Source: JAPOUP01 sp965221405
GTDB lineage: Bacteria > Pseudomonadota > Alphaproteobacteria > Rhodobacterales > Rhodobacteraceae
Assembly: GCA_965221405.1 (NCBI GenBank)
Contig: CBDCSE010000002.1
Span: 2,294,001-2,358,000 of the forward strand
Direction of reading: 5' to 3'
DNA: 64,000 bases
The position numbers and the translations under genes were made by a program. Below, in pieces: positions 15,903 to 25,390 of the stretch. The notes beneath the pieces were generated by a model. It was not told where the DNA came from. It searched no databases and saw only the letters and a list, made by a program, of their open reading frames with translations. Numbering within the stretch: position 1 is the stretch's first letter; every line of letters begins with the position of its first letter.

Positions 15903-16784
15903 ATGAGCATTAATATCGAATGCGTGGCGCCCACACGTAGCCAACTGGGCGAAGGGGCGGTCTGGGACGTTGAGGACACACGTCTCTGGTGGGTCGATAT
16001 CACCGGCGGATTGATTCACCGCTTTGATCCCGAAACCGGAGTGGACGAGAGCTTTGATTTTGGCGAGCCTGTCGGCTGTTTGGCACGACGCCAGGGCGGT
16101 GGGTTGGTCGTTGCGGCGAAGTCGGGATTCCATTTTTTTGACCCCGATACCGGAGAGCGCGCGTTTCTGTCAGATCCCGAAGCTCATTTGCCGAACAACC
16201 GCTTCAACGACGGCGCCACGGATATGCAGGGTCGGTTCTGGGCGGGCACCATGAAAGACGGTGGCGACCCCGAGCGGCAGGGCAGTTTCTACCGGCTTGA
16301 CCCGAATCTATCGGTCACCCGCTGGCGCGACGGAATCTTCACCACCAACGGACTTGCTTTCGCGCCGGACGGCAAGACGATGTACTTTTCCGACAGCAAT
16401 CCGGAGGTCCGAACAATCTGGGTCGCGGATTATGACCCCGATTCCGGGAAACCCGGGGAACCGAGGGTGTTTTTTGACACAAGGCAGGTTGCCGGGCGTC
16501 CGGACGGAGGCACGGTAGACGCCGAGGGTTGCTACTGGCAGGCGGGTATTTCGGGATGGCAGATCTATCGCATCACGCCGGACGGCCGCCTGGACCGTAC
16601 CGTTGACGTGCCAGTGGAAAAACCAACCAAACCCATGTTTGGTGGCGTGCGGCTCGACACGCTTTACTTTACTTCGCTGAGCCAGGGACTTGACCCGAAC
16701 CGAGCGCAGCCCGAAGCGGGCAGCCTGTTCGCTATCACCGGCCTTGGGGCGACGGGCGTGCCGCAGGCGCGCTTTACGGGCTGA
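15903..16784 (+). CDS. SMP-30/gluconolactonase-family lactonase
   Basis: A 293-residue six-bladed beta-propeller metal-dependent lactonase. Hallmarks are SQLGEGAVWD near the N-terminus (metal Glu), NNRFNDGATDMQGRFWAGTM, TTNGLAFAPDGKTMYFSDS (metal Asn and Asp) and DGGTVDAEGCYWQAG. In this cluster it would hydrolyse the aldarolactone that uronate dehydrogenase makes. It starts the catabolic operon behind GGGGAGACAG and is followed 4 bp later by the enolase-superfamily gene. Confidence 0.9.
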   Translation: MSINIECVAPTRSQLGEGAVWDVEDTRLWWVDITGGLIHRFDPETGVDESFDFGEPVGCLARRQGGGLVVAAKSGFHFFDPDTGERAFLSDPEAHLPNNRFNDGATDMQGRFWAGTMKDGGDPERQGSFYRLDPNLSVTRWRDGIFTTNGLAFAPDGKTMYFSDSNPEVRTIWVADYDPDSGKPGEPRVFFDTRQVAGRPDGGTVDAEGCYWQAGISGWQIYRITPDGRLDRTVDVPVEKPTKPMFGGVRLDTLYFTSLSQGLDPNRAQPEAGSLFAITGLGATGVPQARFTG

Positions 16785-16788
16785 AACA

Positions 16789-17967
16789 TTGAAGATTTCC
16801 GGATTGAGAAGCTTTATGGCACGCGACGGCCTGCGACCCCGTGTGGTCGTGGCCGTGGACACCGATGAGGGCATAACCGGTTGGGGCGAAGCCTATAACC
16901 ACGGTCCTGACCGCGCCATTGCGCCTGTTATCGAATATCTCTGTCTGCAGATCGCGGGTGAGGGCCCGAGACGTATCGAACGACTGCATCTGAAGATGCT
17001 GCAACACGCGCGCTTTCCTCCGGGTGCCATCGGGCTGGCCGCTATCGCCGCCATCGACCACTGCCTTTGGGACATCGGGGCCAAGGCGCTTGGCGTACCG
17101 GTTTACCAACTGCTTGGTGGACACGTGCGAGACCGTATCCGGGTTTATCTCGGCGTTTACGCCGCGCCGGAGGCAGCGGAAGTGCGCGACCATTGCGCGA
17201 CGGCCTGTGAGACCTACGGGATCACCGCTTTCAAATTATCGCCCTATCGCGCTGACATCCATGCAACGCCTTGGGGTAAGGTCCTGCGCTCCACCGCCGG
17301 TTGGGTAGAGGCACTGACGGAACTATGCCCCGACTGGGAATTCGCGTTTGACGCCCATGCCCGTCTCTTCGAACCTTGGCAGGCCGTGTCGCTGGGCAAT
17401 ACGTTAGCGCCGTTTCATCCGCTTTTCTTCGAAGAGCCGATCCGCCCCGAGAATGTAGAGGCGTGGGGGCCGCTCAAGGCCGCACTCAGGGTTCCCTTGC
17501 CCACCGGCGAAGCGCTGTATAACCGATGGGAGTTTCTGCGACTTCTGCAATGTCAGGGCGCCGACATCGTTCAGCCCGATATTGCCGTGGTCGGCGGTCT
17601 GACCGAGATGATGAAGATTGCCCACATCGCCTCGGCCTTCTATGTGCCGGTGGCGCCGCACAATCCGATGGGCCCTCTGGCGACGGCCCACAACCTGCAT
17701 TTTTCCGCAGCCTGCACGAACTTCAAGATCCTTGAATACCGACTGCCAGGCACCGCGGCGACCATGGCGGGCGCCCTGGCACCGGCAAGTGAGCCAGCGG
17801 GTTACGTTTGCGATCCCTATCTACCAAAAGATGGCCATCTCGAACTGCGCCCGGACCGACCGGGCTGGGGTGTGGAGATAGATGAGGCTTATCTGCAAAC
17901 CGACAGATACATCCACTGGGAGCGCAAACTGCCTCCGCGGCCTGATGGATCGACAGGATATGCATGA
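16789..17967 (+). CDS. Enolase-superfamily sugar-acid dehydratase (MR/MLE)
   Basis: A 392-residue MR/MLE enzyme. I use the TTG at 16789, four bases after the lactonase stop, because it restores the first beta strand (KISGLRSFMARDGL). An ATG nine codons later would truncate it. Barrel features are AFKLSPYRAD (KxS/K strand), FAFDAHARLFEPWQA (metal Asp), LFFEEPIRPE (metal Glu), PTGEALYNRWEF (third ligand) and PVAPHNPMGP (catalytic His). The DAH and PHNP motifs resemble galactonate/mannonate-type dehydratases. The substrate is inferred to be a hexonic or hexaric acid. Confidence 0.85.
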   Translation: MKISGLRSFMARDGLRPRVVVAVDTDEGITGWGEAYNHGPDRAIAPVIEYLCLQIAGEGPRRIERLHLKMLQHARFPPGAIGLAAIAAIDHCLWDIGAKALGVPVYQLLGGHVRDRIRVYLGVYAAPEAAEVRDHCATACETYGITAFKLSPYRADIHATPWGKVLRSTAGWVEALTELCPDWEFAFDAHARLFEPWQAVSLGNTLAPFHPLFFEEPIRPENVEAWGPLKAALRVPLPTGEALYNRWEFLRLLQCQGADIVQPDIAVVGGLTEMMKIAHIASAFYVPVAPHNPMGPLATAHNLHFSAACTNFKILEYRLPGTAATMAGALAPASEPAGYVCDPYLPKDGHLELRPDRPGWGVEIDEAYLQTDRYIHWERKLPPRPDGSTGYA

Positions 17968-18190
17968 CCGCACGGTCCAGACGGTGGCTGAGTGGTTTTC
18001 GGGGTTTGCCGGATGTCCCGCCCCGAGCACTAACGCGACTTACCAACGCGATGGTTCCGCCGCCGGCGGGCGGGCCAGCGCATGGAAACGTTGCCCGTGA
18101 AGCGGACACCGCCAGAAAACGAATACGCGCGGTAAGGTGCATGCGTTTCCGGGCACCCGCGCTCGGCCCATCAAGCAAGAAGGGAACCAC

Positions 18191-18994
18191 ATGTTGAAGA
18201 AATTGCTAATCACGGGGGTAAGCGGTGGCTTGGGATCCATCTGCCGCCAAAGACTCCCCCATTTAGCGGAAACCATACGTCTTTCAGCGCGGAAAGATCT
18301 TGGGGACGCCGCTCCGCATGAGGAAATCGTATACTGCGATCTGTCCGACAGACATGGGGTTGAGGCCATGGTCGATGGATGCGACGGTATCGTGCATATG
18401 GGTGGCCAGTCCACGGAGGCGCGATGGGAAACGATCCGCGCGGCCAATATCGATGGTATGTTCAACCTTTACGAGGCGGCGCGGAAATCCTCCGTCAAAC
18501 CACGGATCATTTTCGCCAGTTCCAACCATGCCATAGGATTCCACCGGCAAACGGAACGGCTCGATGCCTCGTCAACGACGCGACCGGATGGGTTGTACGG
18601 TGTCTCCAAAGTGTTCGGTGAGGCGCTGGCCAGCATGTATTACGATAAATTCGGGATAGAGACGGCTTCGATCCGCATCGGCTCGTCGTTCCCCGAGCCT
18701 AAAAACCACCGCATGCTGTCGACCTGGCTCAGCTATGACGACCTGGTCAGCCTGATCGACTGCGTTTTCCGCATACCTGTATTGGGCTGCCCGATCATCT
18801 ATGGTGCCTCCGACAACGACGCGTCCTGGTGGGATAACGGTGGGGTTGCCTATCTTGGGTGGCGGCCCAAGGACAACGCCGAGGCGTTCCGCGCAAAGAT
18901 CGATGCGTCTCAGGAACGTCCCGCGGCTGATGACGTGAGTGCAATCTACCAAGGCGGCGCGTTTTGTGCCGACGGCATCCACGAGGCGGACTGA
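18191..18994 (+). CDS. udh: Uronate dehydrogenase (NAD-dependent)
   Basis: A 267-residue short-chain dehydrogenase/epimerase-type protein. It has NAD-binding ITGVSGGLGS at the N-terminus, CDLSDRHGVEAMVDGCDGIVHMGG, and the catalytic Ser-Tyr-Lys set in FASSNHAIGF and LYGVSKVFGE. The sequence pattern (HMGGQS, RIGSSFPEPKNHRMLSTW) is that of uronate dehydrogenases, which oxidise galacturonate or glucuronate to the aldaric acid lactone. The start MLKKLLITG follows GAAGGGAACC; an upstream in-frame ATG would add an unrelated leader. A 223-bp gap before it may hold a second promoter. Confidence 0.88.
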   Translation: MLKKLLITGVSGGLGSICRQRLPHLAETIRLSARKDLGDAAPHEEIVYCDLSDRHGVEAMVDGCDGIVHMGGQSTEARWETIRAANIDGMFNLYEAARKSSVKPRIIFASSNHAIGFHRQTERLDASSTTRPDGLYGVSKVFGEALASMYYDKFGIETASIRIGSSFPEPKNHRMLSTWLSYDDLVSLIDCVFRIPVLGCPIIYGASDNDASWWDNGGVAYLGWRPKDNAEAFRAKIDASQERPAADDVSAIYQGGAFCADGIHEAD

Positions 18995-19036
18995 TCAAGC
19001 CCAATCCGCGTGACCGGTAACAGGAAAGGACTTCAA

Positions 19037-19825
19037 ATGCGAACGAACAGACTCAGACAGATCTGGGCCGACGGCGGTGCGGCCATCAACGGCTGGCTTG
19101 CCATTCCAAACGGGTTTTCGGCGGAAGTTATGGCGCATCAAGGCTGGGATTCGCTGACCGTCGACATGCAGCATGGCGTGATCGACTATCAGTGCGCCGT
19201 TGAAATGTTCACGGCCATATCAACCACGTCGACGGTTCCGGTTACACGGGTGCCCTGGCTGACGCCAGAACACCTGATGAAAGCGCTGGATGCCGGCGCC
19301 TATGGGGTGATCTGCCCTATGATCAACAGTGTGGAAGACGCCGAAAACCTCGTCGCGTGGACACATTATCCGCCACGTGGCTCGCGCAGCTTTGGCCCGA
19401 TTCGCGGTCTGCTATACGGCGGTTCGGATTATCCCGATCACGCGAATGACGCGGTTGCCGTCTTCGCCATGATCGAGACCCGGGACGGGCTTGACAATAT
19501 CGAAGACATTCTGCGCGTTCCCGGTCTCGACGCTGTCTATATCGGTCCGTCGGACCTATCCCTGGCCCTAGGGTGCCGCCCGGGCTTTGACGACGTGGAC
19601 AAACCGGTTGCCGAAGCTATCGAATACATTTTGGCGAAGGCCAAGGAGCACGGCAAAGTCGCGGGTTGCCACAACGGCACGCCCGAATATGCCCTCAAGC
19701 GGATCGAGATGGGCTTCCAGTTTGTTACGGTTTCCTCCGACTCGCGCCTTCTGGCGAGCGGTTCCCAGGCTTTATTGGGACAGATGCGTGGTGTGCTGCC
19801 GACGTCGGGTGGTACAACCTATTGA
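19037..19825 (+). CDS. HpcH/HpaI-family aldolase
   Basis: A 262-residue class II aldolase. Diagnostic blocks are WDSLTVDMQHGVIDY (catalytic His region), VPWLTPEHLMKALDAGAYGVICPMINSVEDAE (metal Glu/Asp side), PPRGSRSFGP and VYIGPSDLSLALG. The family cleaves 2-keto-3-deoxy sugar acids to pyruvate plus an aldehyde. In this cluster 2-keto-3-deoxy-glucarate, giving pyruvate and tartronate semialdehyde, is the natural guess. The start MRTNRLRQIW follows AGGAAAGGA. It ends convergently with garD, 77 bp away. Confidence 0.88.
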   Translation: MRTNRLRQIWADGGAAINGWLAIPNGFSAEVMAHQGWDSLTVDMQHGVIDYQCAVEMFTAISTTSTVPVTRVPWLTPEHLMKALDAGAYGVICPMINSVEDAENLVAWTHYPPRGSRSFGPIRGLLYGGSDYPDHANDAVAVFAMIETRDGLDNIEDILRVPGLDAVYIGPSDLSLALGCRPGFDDVDKPVAEAIEYILAKAKEHGKVAGCHNGTPEYALKRIEMGFQFVTVSSDSRLLASGSQALLGQMRGVLPTSGGTTY

Positions 19826-19902
19826 GCAAGTGAGGAGAAGGCCATAAATTGGGGGGAGACGCGCGAACCCTACAGCCGTGATTCCAGTCAATAGTGGACG
19901 CA

Positions 19903-21396
19903 TCAGGTCACGGGCGCCGGATTGAACAGGGCGAGGCTGTTATGGATCCCGTGCCGCTCGGCCCAGGTGGGCTGGCCTGAGGCGGTCGCCAGAATTTGAT
20001 CAAAGATGAGTTGACCCATCTCCTCCAGGCTTACGTTCCCTTCGGCGACGGGACCCGCGTCTATGTCGATGAGATCATGCCAGCGCCGCGCCAGATCCGA
20101 GCGGGTCGAGATCTTGAGCGTAGGCATCGCCTCAAGGCTATAGGGCGTGCCACGCCCTGTCGTGAAAACATGCACTGTCGCCCCCGCGGCCAGTTGCAAT
20201 GTCCCGCAGATAAAGTCGCTTGCGGGCGTCGCGGCGAAGAGCAGTCCCCGCCGCTCGGCCCGGGCTCCCGGGGCGACCACGCCGGCAATCGGTGCGCTGC
20301 CCGACTTTATTATGGAGCCCATCGCCTTTTCCCTGATGTTCGACAGCCCGCCCGCCCTGTTTCCCGGCGTCGTGTTCGCGGAGCGGTCTACGCCAGCTCT
20401 CGCCAGGTAGAGGTCATACCAGGCCAGCCAGTCGATAAGATCCCGCGCGACATCAGATGAGATAGCGCGGGCGGTTAACTGCTCGATCCCGTCACGGACT
20501 TCCGTGACTTCGGAAAACAGTGTGGTACCGCCAGATGCCACGATTATGTCGCTTGCGACCCCGAGCGCGGGGTTCGCCGTCACACCGGAGAGCGCGTCTG
20601 ATCCGCCGCATTGCATGCCGACGACCAACTCGGAGACCGGCGCGGGCTGTCGTTTGCGTTGATTGAGCCGTTGCAGATGGTTTTCGGCCCGTGCCATGAT
20701 TTCCGTGACGATCGCGTCGAAGCCGCTGTTTCGCTCGTCCTGAAAGCGGACAAGGTCGAGTGCCTCCCGTTCCGGGAACAGACGTGACGGCTGGAGTTTT
20801 TCGCACCCGAGGCTGACGGCCATAAGCGCACCGCCGAAGTTCGGATTTGCCGCGATGTTGCGCAGGGTTCGGATGGGGATTTCGGCGTCTTGCGAATCAA
20901 TCGCAACACCGCACCCACAGGTGTGATCATGCGCAAGCACGCCATCCACGTTGGGATACTTGGGCAATAGTTCAGCCCGTATTCGCGCGACTGCGTAGGC
21001 AAGGAGGCCGGAGACACATTGGACCGTGCTCGTGATACCCAAAAGGTTCCGCGTGCCGACCGACCCATCCGGGTTCCGGTATCCGAGGAAGGTCACGGGC
21101 CGGGGCTTCCGGGTGAGCGGCGCGCTGCGTGTCGCGATGGGCAGCCGGCTCATGCCGGGTGCGGGGGTCAACGTCAGCCGCGCTTCGTTGATCCAGGAGC
21201 CCGCCGGTAAGTCGTGGCTGGCCGTACCGATTGAGACGTCATAGCGGCGGATTTCCTGACCTCGCGCGATGTCACCAAGGGCAACCTTGTGCCCCTGTGG
21301 AATGCGCTCCAGCAATGTCAGGCCATCGGACGTAACGCTACCGCTCGGCAACCCGCCGGTATTCGCGACAATAGCCACATTGTCCGCCGGGTGCAT
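19903..21396 (-). CDS. garD: Galactarate/altronate dehydratase family (GarD/UxaA)
   Basis: A 497-residue dehydratase with an N-terminal SAF-like domain (about residues 1-100: QGHKVALGDIARGQEIRRYDVSIG) and the large UxaA/GarD C-terminal domain. The domain signature includes GYRNPDGSVGTRN, HDHTCGCG and MQCGGSDALSG, with the cysteines that bind iron or a cluster. The family removes water from galactarate or altronate to give 2-keto-3-deoxy acids. It is the first of two same-strand genes reading back toward the aldolase and complements the plus-strand pathway. Confidence 0.88.
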   Translation of the reverse strand: MHPADNVAIVANTGGLPSGSVTSDGLTLLERIPQGHKVALGDIARGQEIRRYDVSIGTASHDLPAGSWINEARLTLTPAPGMSRLPIATRSAPLTRKPRPVTFLGYRNPDGSVGTRNLLGITSTVQCVSGLLAYAVARIRAELLPKYPNVDGVLAHDHTCGCGVAIDSQDAEIPIRTLRNIAANPNFGGALMAVSLGCEKLQPSRLFPEREALDLVRFQDERNSGFDAIVTEIMARAENHLQRLNQRKRQPAPVSELVVGMQCGGSDALSGVTANPALGVASDIIVASGGTTLFSEVTEVRDGIEQLTARAISSDVARDLIDWLAWYDLYLARAGVDRSANTTPGNRAGGLSNIREKAMGSIIKSGSAPIAGVVAPGARAERRGLLFAATPASDFICGTLQLAAGATVHVFTTGRGTPYSLEAMPTLKISTRSDLARRWHDLIDIDAGPVAEGNVSLEEMGQLIFDQILATASGQPTWAERHGIHNSLALFNPAPVT

Positions 21397-21428
21397 CTGG
21401 ATCAGATGCGGTTCGGTCCGCGGCGACG

Positions 21429-22682
21429 TCAGAACTTGGGCCTCCCGTATTCCCAGTCGGGCCAGTGTTTCCTCATCTCCGTCCCATCGTCACGCTCGGC
21501 GATTCCCGCATCGAGGTAATTCCGATGCAGACGCGCCAGAGCGTCGCGGTCAAGCGTTACGCCAAGGCCCGGACCCTCGGGGACGGCAACGCTACCGCCC
21601 TCGAAACCAAAGCGCCGCTCGGCCACAACCTCGTCCGTTTGCCACGGGTAGTGGGTATCACAATCATAGGTCAGGTTAGGTGTGGCGGCCGCCAGATGTA
21701 TCATTGCCGCAAGGCTGATGCCCAGGTGCGAGTTCGAGTGCATTGATAGGCCAAGCCCCCAGATCTCGCAAATCCGGGCCAGTTCGCGGCTGGCCCGTAA
21801 TCCGCCCCAATAGTGGTGATCGGACAGGATGACACGAAAGGCGTCCCGGGCGATGGCCGGTGGCAAATGTTCCGGCGCGACCACGTACATATTGGTGGCT
21901 AGGGGAATCTCGGTGGCCGCCTGCACCCTTGCATGCCCCTCGATGCCAACGGTCGGATCCTCTAGATACTCTATCAGCCCGGCGAGCTTGGGAAGAAGGC
22001 CAAGCGTTGTCCCGACGCTCCATCCGCCATTGGGATCAATGCGCAAGGGTGCGTCGGGAAAGGCGGCTCTCAGGGCTTCCAGGCCCGCCATTTCCTCTTC
22101 CGGCGACAGGATACCGGCCTTGAGCTTGATCGCCCTGAAGCCGCCGATCTCACGGAAACGCCTTGCTTCGTCGACTAGCTGTTCGGGTGTCAGTACCTCT
22201 CCCCACGGATCCTCGGTGCCATCGGCATGGGCCCTGAATTTGTAGAAAAGATAGGCCGAGAAGGGTACCCGTTCGCGCACCTGTCCGCCCAGCAGGTCAC
22301 AGACCCTTCGACCATGCGACTTGCCGAACGCGTCCCACATCGCCACTTCGACAGCGGATACGATACGGGGCAAAAGGCGACCGGCCCCCGTGTTGTAGCC
22401 CTCGGTCCCGTCCTGAACCACGGCGCGGATCCGCGACCACACGGCGTTGATGTCAGTGATTTCCAGCCCAACCAGATGCGGTGCAGCCGTGCGCACGCCC
22501 TGCAGCAAGGTCCGGTTGCCATAACTTTCGCCAAGTCCTACCGCGCCGCTTTCCGTCTCGACCTCGATCACCGAACGCAGCGCATAGGGTTGATGGCAAC
22601 CCGCGTTGTTCAGAAGCGGCGGGTCGGAAAAGGCGATTGGTGTGATCCGGACATCTGCAATCCGGGTGTCAGGCGTCGTCAT
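21429..22682 (-). CDS. gudD: Glucarate dehydratase-like enolase-superfamily protein
   Basis: A 417-residue enzyme. N-terminal capping residues are in PPLLNNAGCHQPYALRSVIEVE. Barrel motifs are FRAIKLKAG (catalytic Lys pair), LRIDPNGGWSV (metal Asp/Asn), IEYLEDPTVG (metal Glu), TNMYVVAPEHLP and LSMHSNSHLGISLAAM (catalytic His). The NGGW and HSNSHLG blocks are those of glucarate dehydratase, which makes 5-keto-4-deoxy-glucarate. Its start overlaps the 3' end of the upstream, broken MR/MLE gene by 14 bp, so the two were one transcription unit. Confidence 0.88.
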   Translation of the reverse strand: MTTPDTRIADVRITPIAFSDPPLLNNAGCHQPYALRSVIEVETESGAVGLGESYGNRTLLQGVRTAAPHLVGLEITDINAVWSRIRAVVQDGTEGYNTGAGRLLPRIVSAVEVAMWDAFGKSHGRRVCDLLGGQVRERVPFSAYLFYKFRAHADGTEDPWGEVLTPEQLVDEARRFREIGGFRAIKLKAGILSPEEEMAGLEALRAAFPDAPLRIDPNGGWSVGTTLGLLPKLAGLIEYLEDPTVGIEGHARVQAATEIPLATNMYVVAPEHLPPAIARDAFRVILSDHHYWGGLRASRELARICEIWGLGLSMHSNSHLGISLAAMIHLAAATPNLTYDCDTHYPWQTDEVVAERRFGFEGGSVAVPEGPGLGVTLDRDALARLHRNYLDAGIAERDDGTEMRKHWPDWEYGRPKF

Positions 22683-23620
22683 TGACGAGGTTTCCTTCGA
22701 TGTAGTCCATGTTCAGATCCTGCCTCAGCCCCGGTGTATCGCGGGCATGGACATAGCCATCGGTATCCATCCCGTCATCGATCCGGTTTTGAAACTCCCT
22801 CGGTTCGTCGTAGTCGATGAATGGGTGCAGCAGGCCTCGTTCATAAAAGCCAGCATTGCCGATGCCGCACGCGACCGAAAGGTTGCCCGCACCGGTACCG
22901 TGGATTTCGCAGGACATATGAAAGCTCTCGGCCATATAGGCAATCTTCATCGTGGGGCTGATCCCTCCCACGTCCCAGACACCGGCCCGCACAATATCAC
23001 AGGCCCCGTTCCTGACCCATTCCGCGCGGGTCCAGTGTTTGCCGGTCATGGTCTCAGGGCCCAAAATGTTGAGTGGCGTACGCTTCGTCAGCCACCGGTA
23101 GGACGATATTGACGCCTCTTCCATAGGCTCTTCCATCCAGAGGAAATCCAGTTCGGCGAGCCTGTTGGCGAGCCAGAGTGCTTCGGTTCGCGAATGGAAA
23201 TGATGGGGATCGAGCATCAGCGGGACATCCGGGCCCACCACTTCGCGCACGGCGGCGCAGGCGGCATAGTCCTTGCGTACATCCGGTGCTCCCGGCATCG
23301 GGGGCATCCAACCATAAGCGTTAACTTGTTCTCTGAATCGAGTTCGGACACCGCCGATTTCGCCTTGCTGATGGCCCGGATGCCCGAGAAGGGAGGCAAA
23401 ATCATCAAAATTCTCGATTGAATCGGTTGGTCCGCTCCCGTTTCGGAAGTTGGAATGCCTAAAATCGTGCCGCGGCCAAACAAGTTAACGCTTATGGGGC
23501 ATCCAACCATGTAGCTTGACCGCCCTGTATCCACGCGTGTTCACCATCCAATCGGCAAAACGGGCATAGTCCTCGAATACGCCGACAGGAGAGGGATACG
23601 GAGGTGTTCGGCAGACCGGG
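22669..23620 (-). pseudogene. MR/MLE-family enolase gene broken by a MITE
   Basis: The C-terminal barrel is intact in frame (DVPLMLDPHHFHSRTEAL, DFLWMEEPMEEAS, LNILGPETMTG, and CEIHGTGAGNLSVACG with the catalytic His). Upstream, YARFADWMVNTRGYRAVKLHGWMP is the matching preceding strand. The two parts are separated by a 186-bp insertion at 23312-23497 that brings stops. Sequence homologous to the N-terminal cap (about 120 residues) is also absent beyond about 23620. So this third dehydratase of the cluster is dead, both truncated and insertionally inactivated. Confidence 0.82.
23312..23497. mobile_element. 186-bp MITE-like insertion
   Basis: Ends are inverted repeats, CCATAAGCGTTAACTTGTT on the left and its complement on the right. 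It is flanked by a GGCATCCAA duplication (23303-23311 and 23498-23506; the G run makes the exact length uncertain). It has no transposase. It interrupts the MR/MLE gene after GWMP. Confidence 0.82.
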
Positions 23621-23912
23621 TCTGGAGGTGGCGTCCGCCCATCCATACGTGTCACTTTCGGGAAGGCGGCGCAGACAATGCGGGATCGCGAGTCGGAAGT
23701 GCCGCGGGTGCGCATCCGGACTCTTCGGAACGGGTGGTGCCGAAGGCGACCCCGAAGGAGTTGGCGAGCGACAGGTTTGCAGACGCTCTTGCGTCGGACC
23801 CGGGCAAGCATGACGGTGGTTGTCTGGTGCCTGGCAGGCTGGTGTTTGTCATTTCCGTTCGTTCCTGTATTCCTGACGCTATCCAGTTGAAAGGAGCAAC
23901 GCTATTCCCGCC

Positions 23913-25100
23913 TTGGCCGCAATAACACAGGATGTCCGTGTCATTCCCCGTGCATTGTCGCGTGATGGGCGGCGTAATCTCGTCGGCATGACCCGCGACA
24001 AGCTGCGTTCGACCTTGGTCGAGGCCGGAACGCCACGGGAACACGCAAACATGCGTACCGGTCAGATCTGGCAATGGATGTACCAGAAGGGTGTCCGGGA
24101 TTTCCGCCTGATGACGAATCTTTCAAAGAGTTACCGCTCCATGCTGGCCAAAAGATTCGAGGTTGCGGTTCCGGAGGCTGTCCGCCGCAACGTTTCAAAT
24201 GACGGTACACGGAAGTATCTTGTCCGTATGGAAGGCGGACATCAGGTCGAGACCGTATACATTCCCGAAACAGGCCGTGGCACTCTCTGCATCTCAAGTC
24301 AGGTGGGCTGTACCCTTACCTGTCCATTCTGCCATACCGGAACCCAGAAACTGGTCCGCAATCTGACCGCAGGCGAGATAGTGGGCCAGATCATGCTGGT
24401 TCGGGACGATCTGGGGGAATGGCTGAGGCCGGGCGAGGGAATGGGTGAGCGGCCTCGCCTGATCTCCAATATCGTTCTGATGGGAATGGGCGAGCCGCTC
24501 TATAACTTCGGGGCGGTGCGTGACGCAATGAAGATAGCGATGGACAGTGAGGGAATCGCGCTTTCCCGTCGCCGCGTGACTCTGTCAACTTCCGGCGTGG
24601 TTCCCGAGATTGCCCGCACCGCGAGGGAAATCGGCTGCATGCTGGCGGTAAGCTTTCACGCGACAACGGACGGACTGCGTGACCAACTGGTCCCGATCAA
24701 CCGGCGCTGGAACATCGCCTCGCTGCTTGCCGCCCTGCGGGCATATCCAAATCTTTCGAATTCAGAGCGGATCACGTTTGAATACGTGATGCTGAAGGAT
24801 GTTAACGACAGCGACGATGACGCCCGCCGTCTCGTCCGGCTGATTTCAGGCATTCCGGCAAAGATCAATCTTATACCTTTCAACGAATGGCCTGGTGCGC
24901 CTTACAGTCGCTCCGACTGGAGCCGCATCGGCGCTTTCGCTGACATTGTCCATAAGGCCGGTTATGCGAGTCCCGTCCGCACTCCACGCGGAGAGGACAT
25001 AATGGCGGCCTGCGGGCAGCTCAGGTCCACCACCGAGCGCGGAAGCCGGTCAAGGGCACAAATCCTCGCCCAAGCGGACCTTTCAACAGTGTCCCATTGA
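23913..25100 (+). CDS. rlmN: 23S rRNA (adenine-C2)-methyltransferase RlmN
   Basis: A 395-residue radical SAM enzyme that methylates C2 of A2503 in 23S rRNA and A37 of some tRNAs. The cluster motif is GCTLTCPFCHTG, and the second active cysteine is in EDIMAACGQL. The N-terminal accessory domain reads LVGMTRDKLRSTLVEAGTP and GQIWQWMYQKGVRDF. No ATG lies near the expected start. The TTG at 23913 is used here, but AAGGAG (23891-23896) sits 7 bp before an in-frame ATT at 23904, so an ATT start is possible. It is divergent from the sugar-acid cluster. Confidence 0.94.
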   Translation: MAAITQDVRVIPRALSRDGRRNLVGMTRDKLRSTLVEAGTPREHANMRTGQIWQWMYQKGVRDFRLMTNLSKSYRSMLAKRFEVAVPEAVRRNVSNDGTRKYLVRMEGGHQVETVYIPETGRGTLCISSQVGCTLTCPFCHTGTQKLVRNLTAGEIVGQIMLVRDDLGEWLRPGEGMGERPRLISNIVLMGMGEPLYNFGAVRDAMKIAMDSEGIALSRRRVTLSTSGVVPEIARTAREIGCMLAVSFHATTDGLRDQLVPINRRWNIASLLAALRAYPNLSNSERITFEYVMLKDVNDSDDDARRLVRLISGIPAKINLIPFNEWPGAPYSRSDWSRIGAFADIVHKAGYASPVRTPRGEDIMAACGQLRSTTERGSRSRAQILAQADLSTVSH

Positions 25101-25390
25101 AAGCAGGCGGGCTGCGCTCCCTGACTGCCGATGGATCCTGCCGGAATGACTTCCGATCCACGTTCGAATCGCCAAACCGCTGCGGTGTGGCCCCAATATC
25201 CGCAAGTGGAGGCACCTAAAGGAATTCTCGGCGACCTCTGTTTGTCGCCTGCCCATCCCGCCGGACAGTCCGTAAAGTGCCCCGCGGCGCCAGAGGGTAA
25301 AGATCCCCCACCGTGAGATACCCGGACCAGATGGTATCGCAATCGCGTCGCACCCGATCCAGACCGATACGGTTTGCACCTGATTTTGAT
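25101..25390. other. Intergenic between rlmN and IS1595 remnant
   Basis: No convincing gene on either strand. Short antisense frames lack ribosome sites. The left end of the IS1595 remnant begins at about 25391. Confidence 0.5.
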
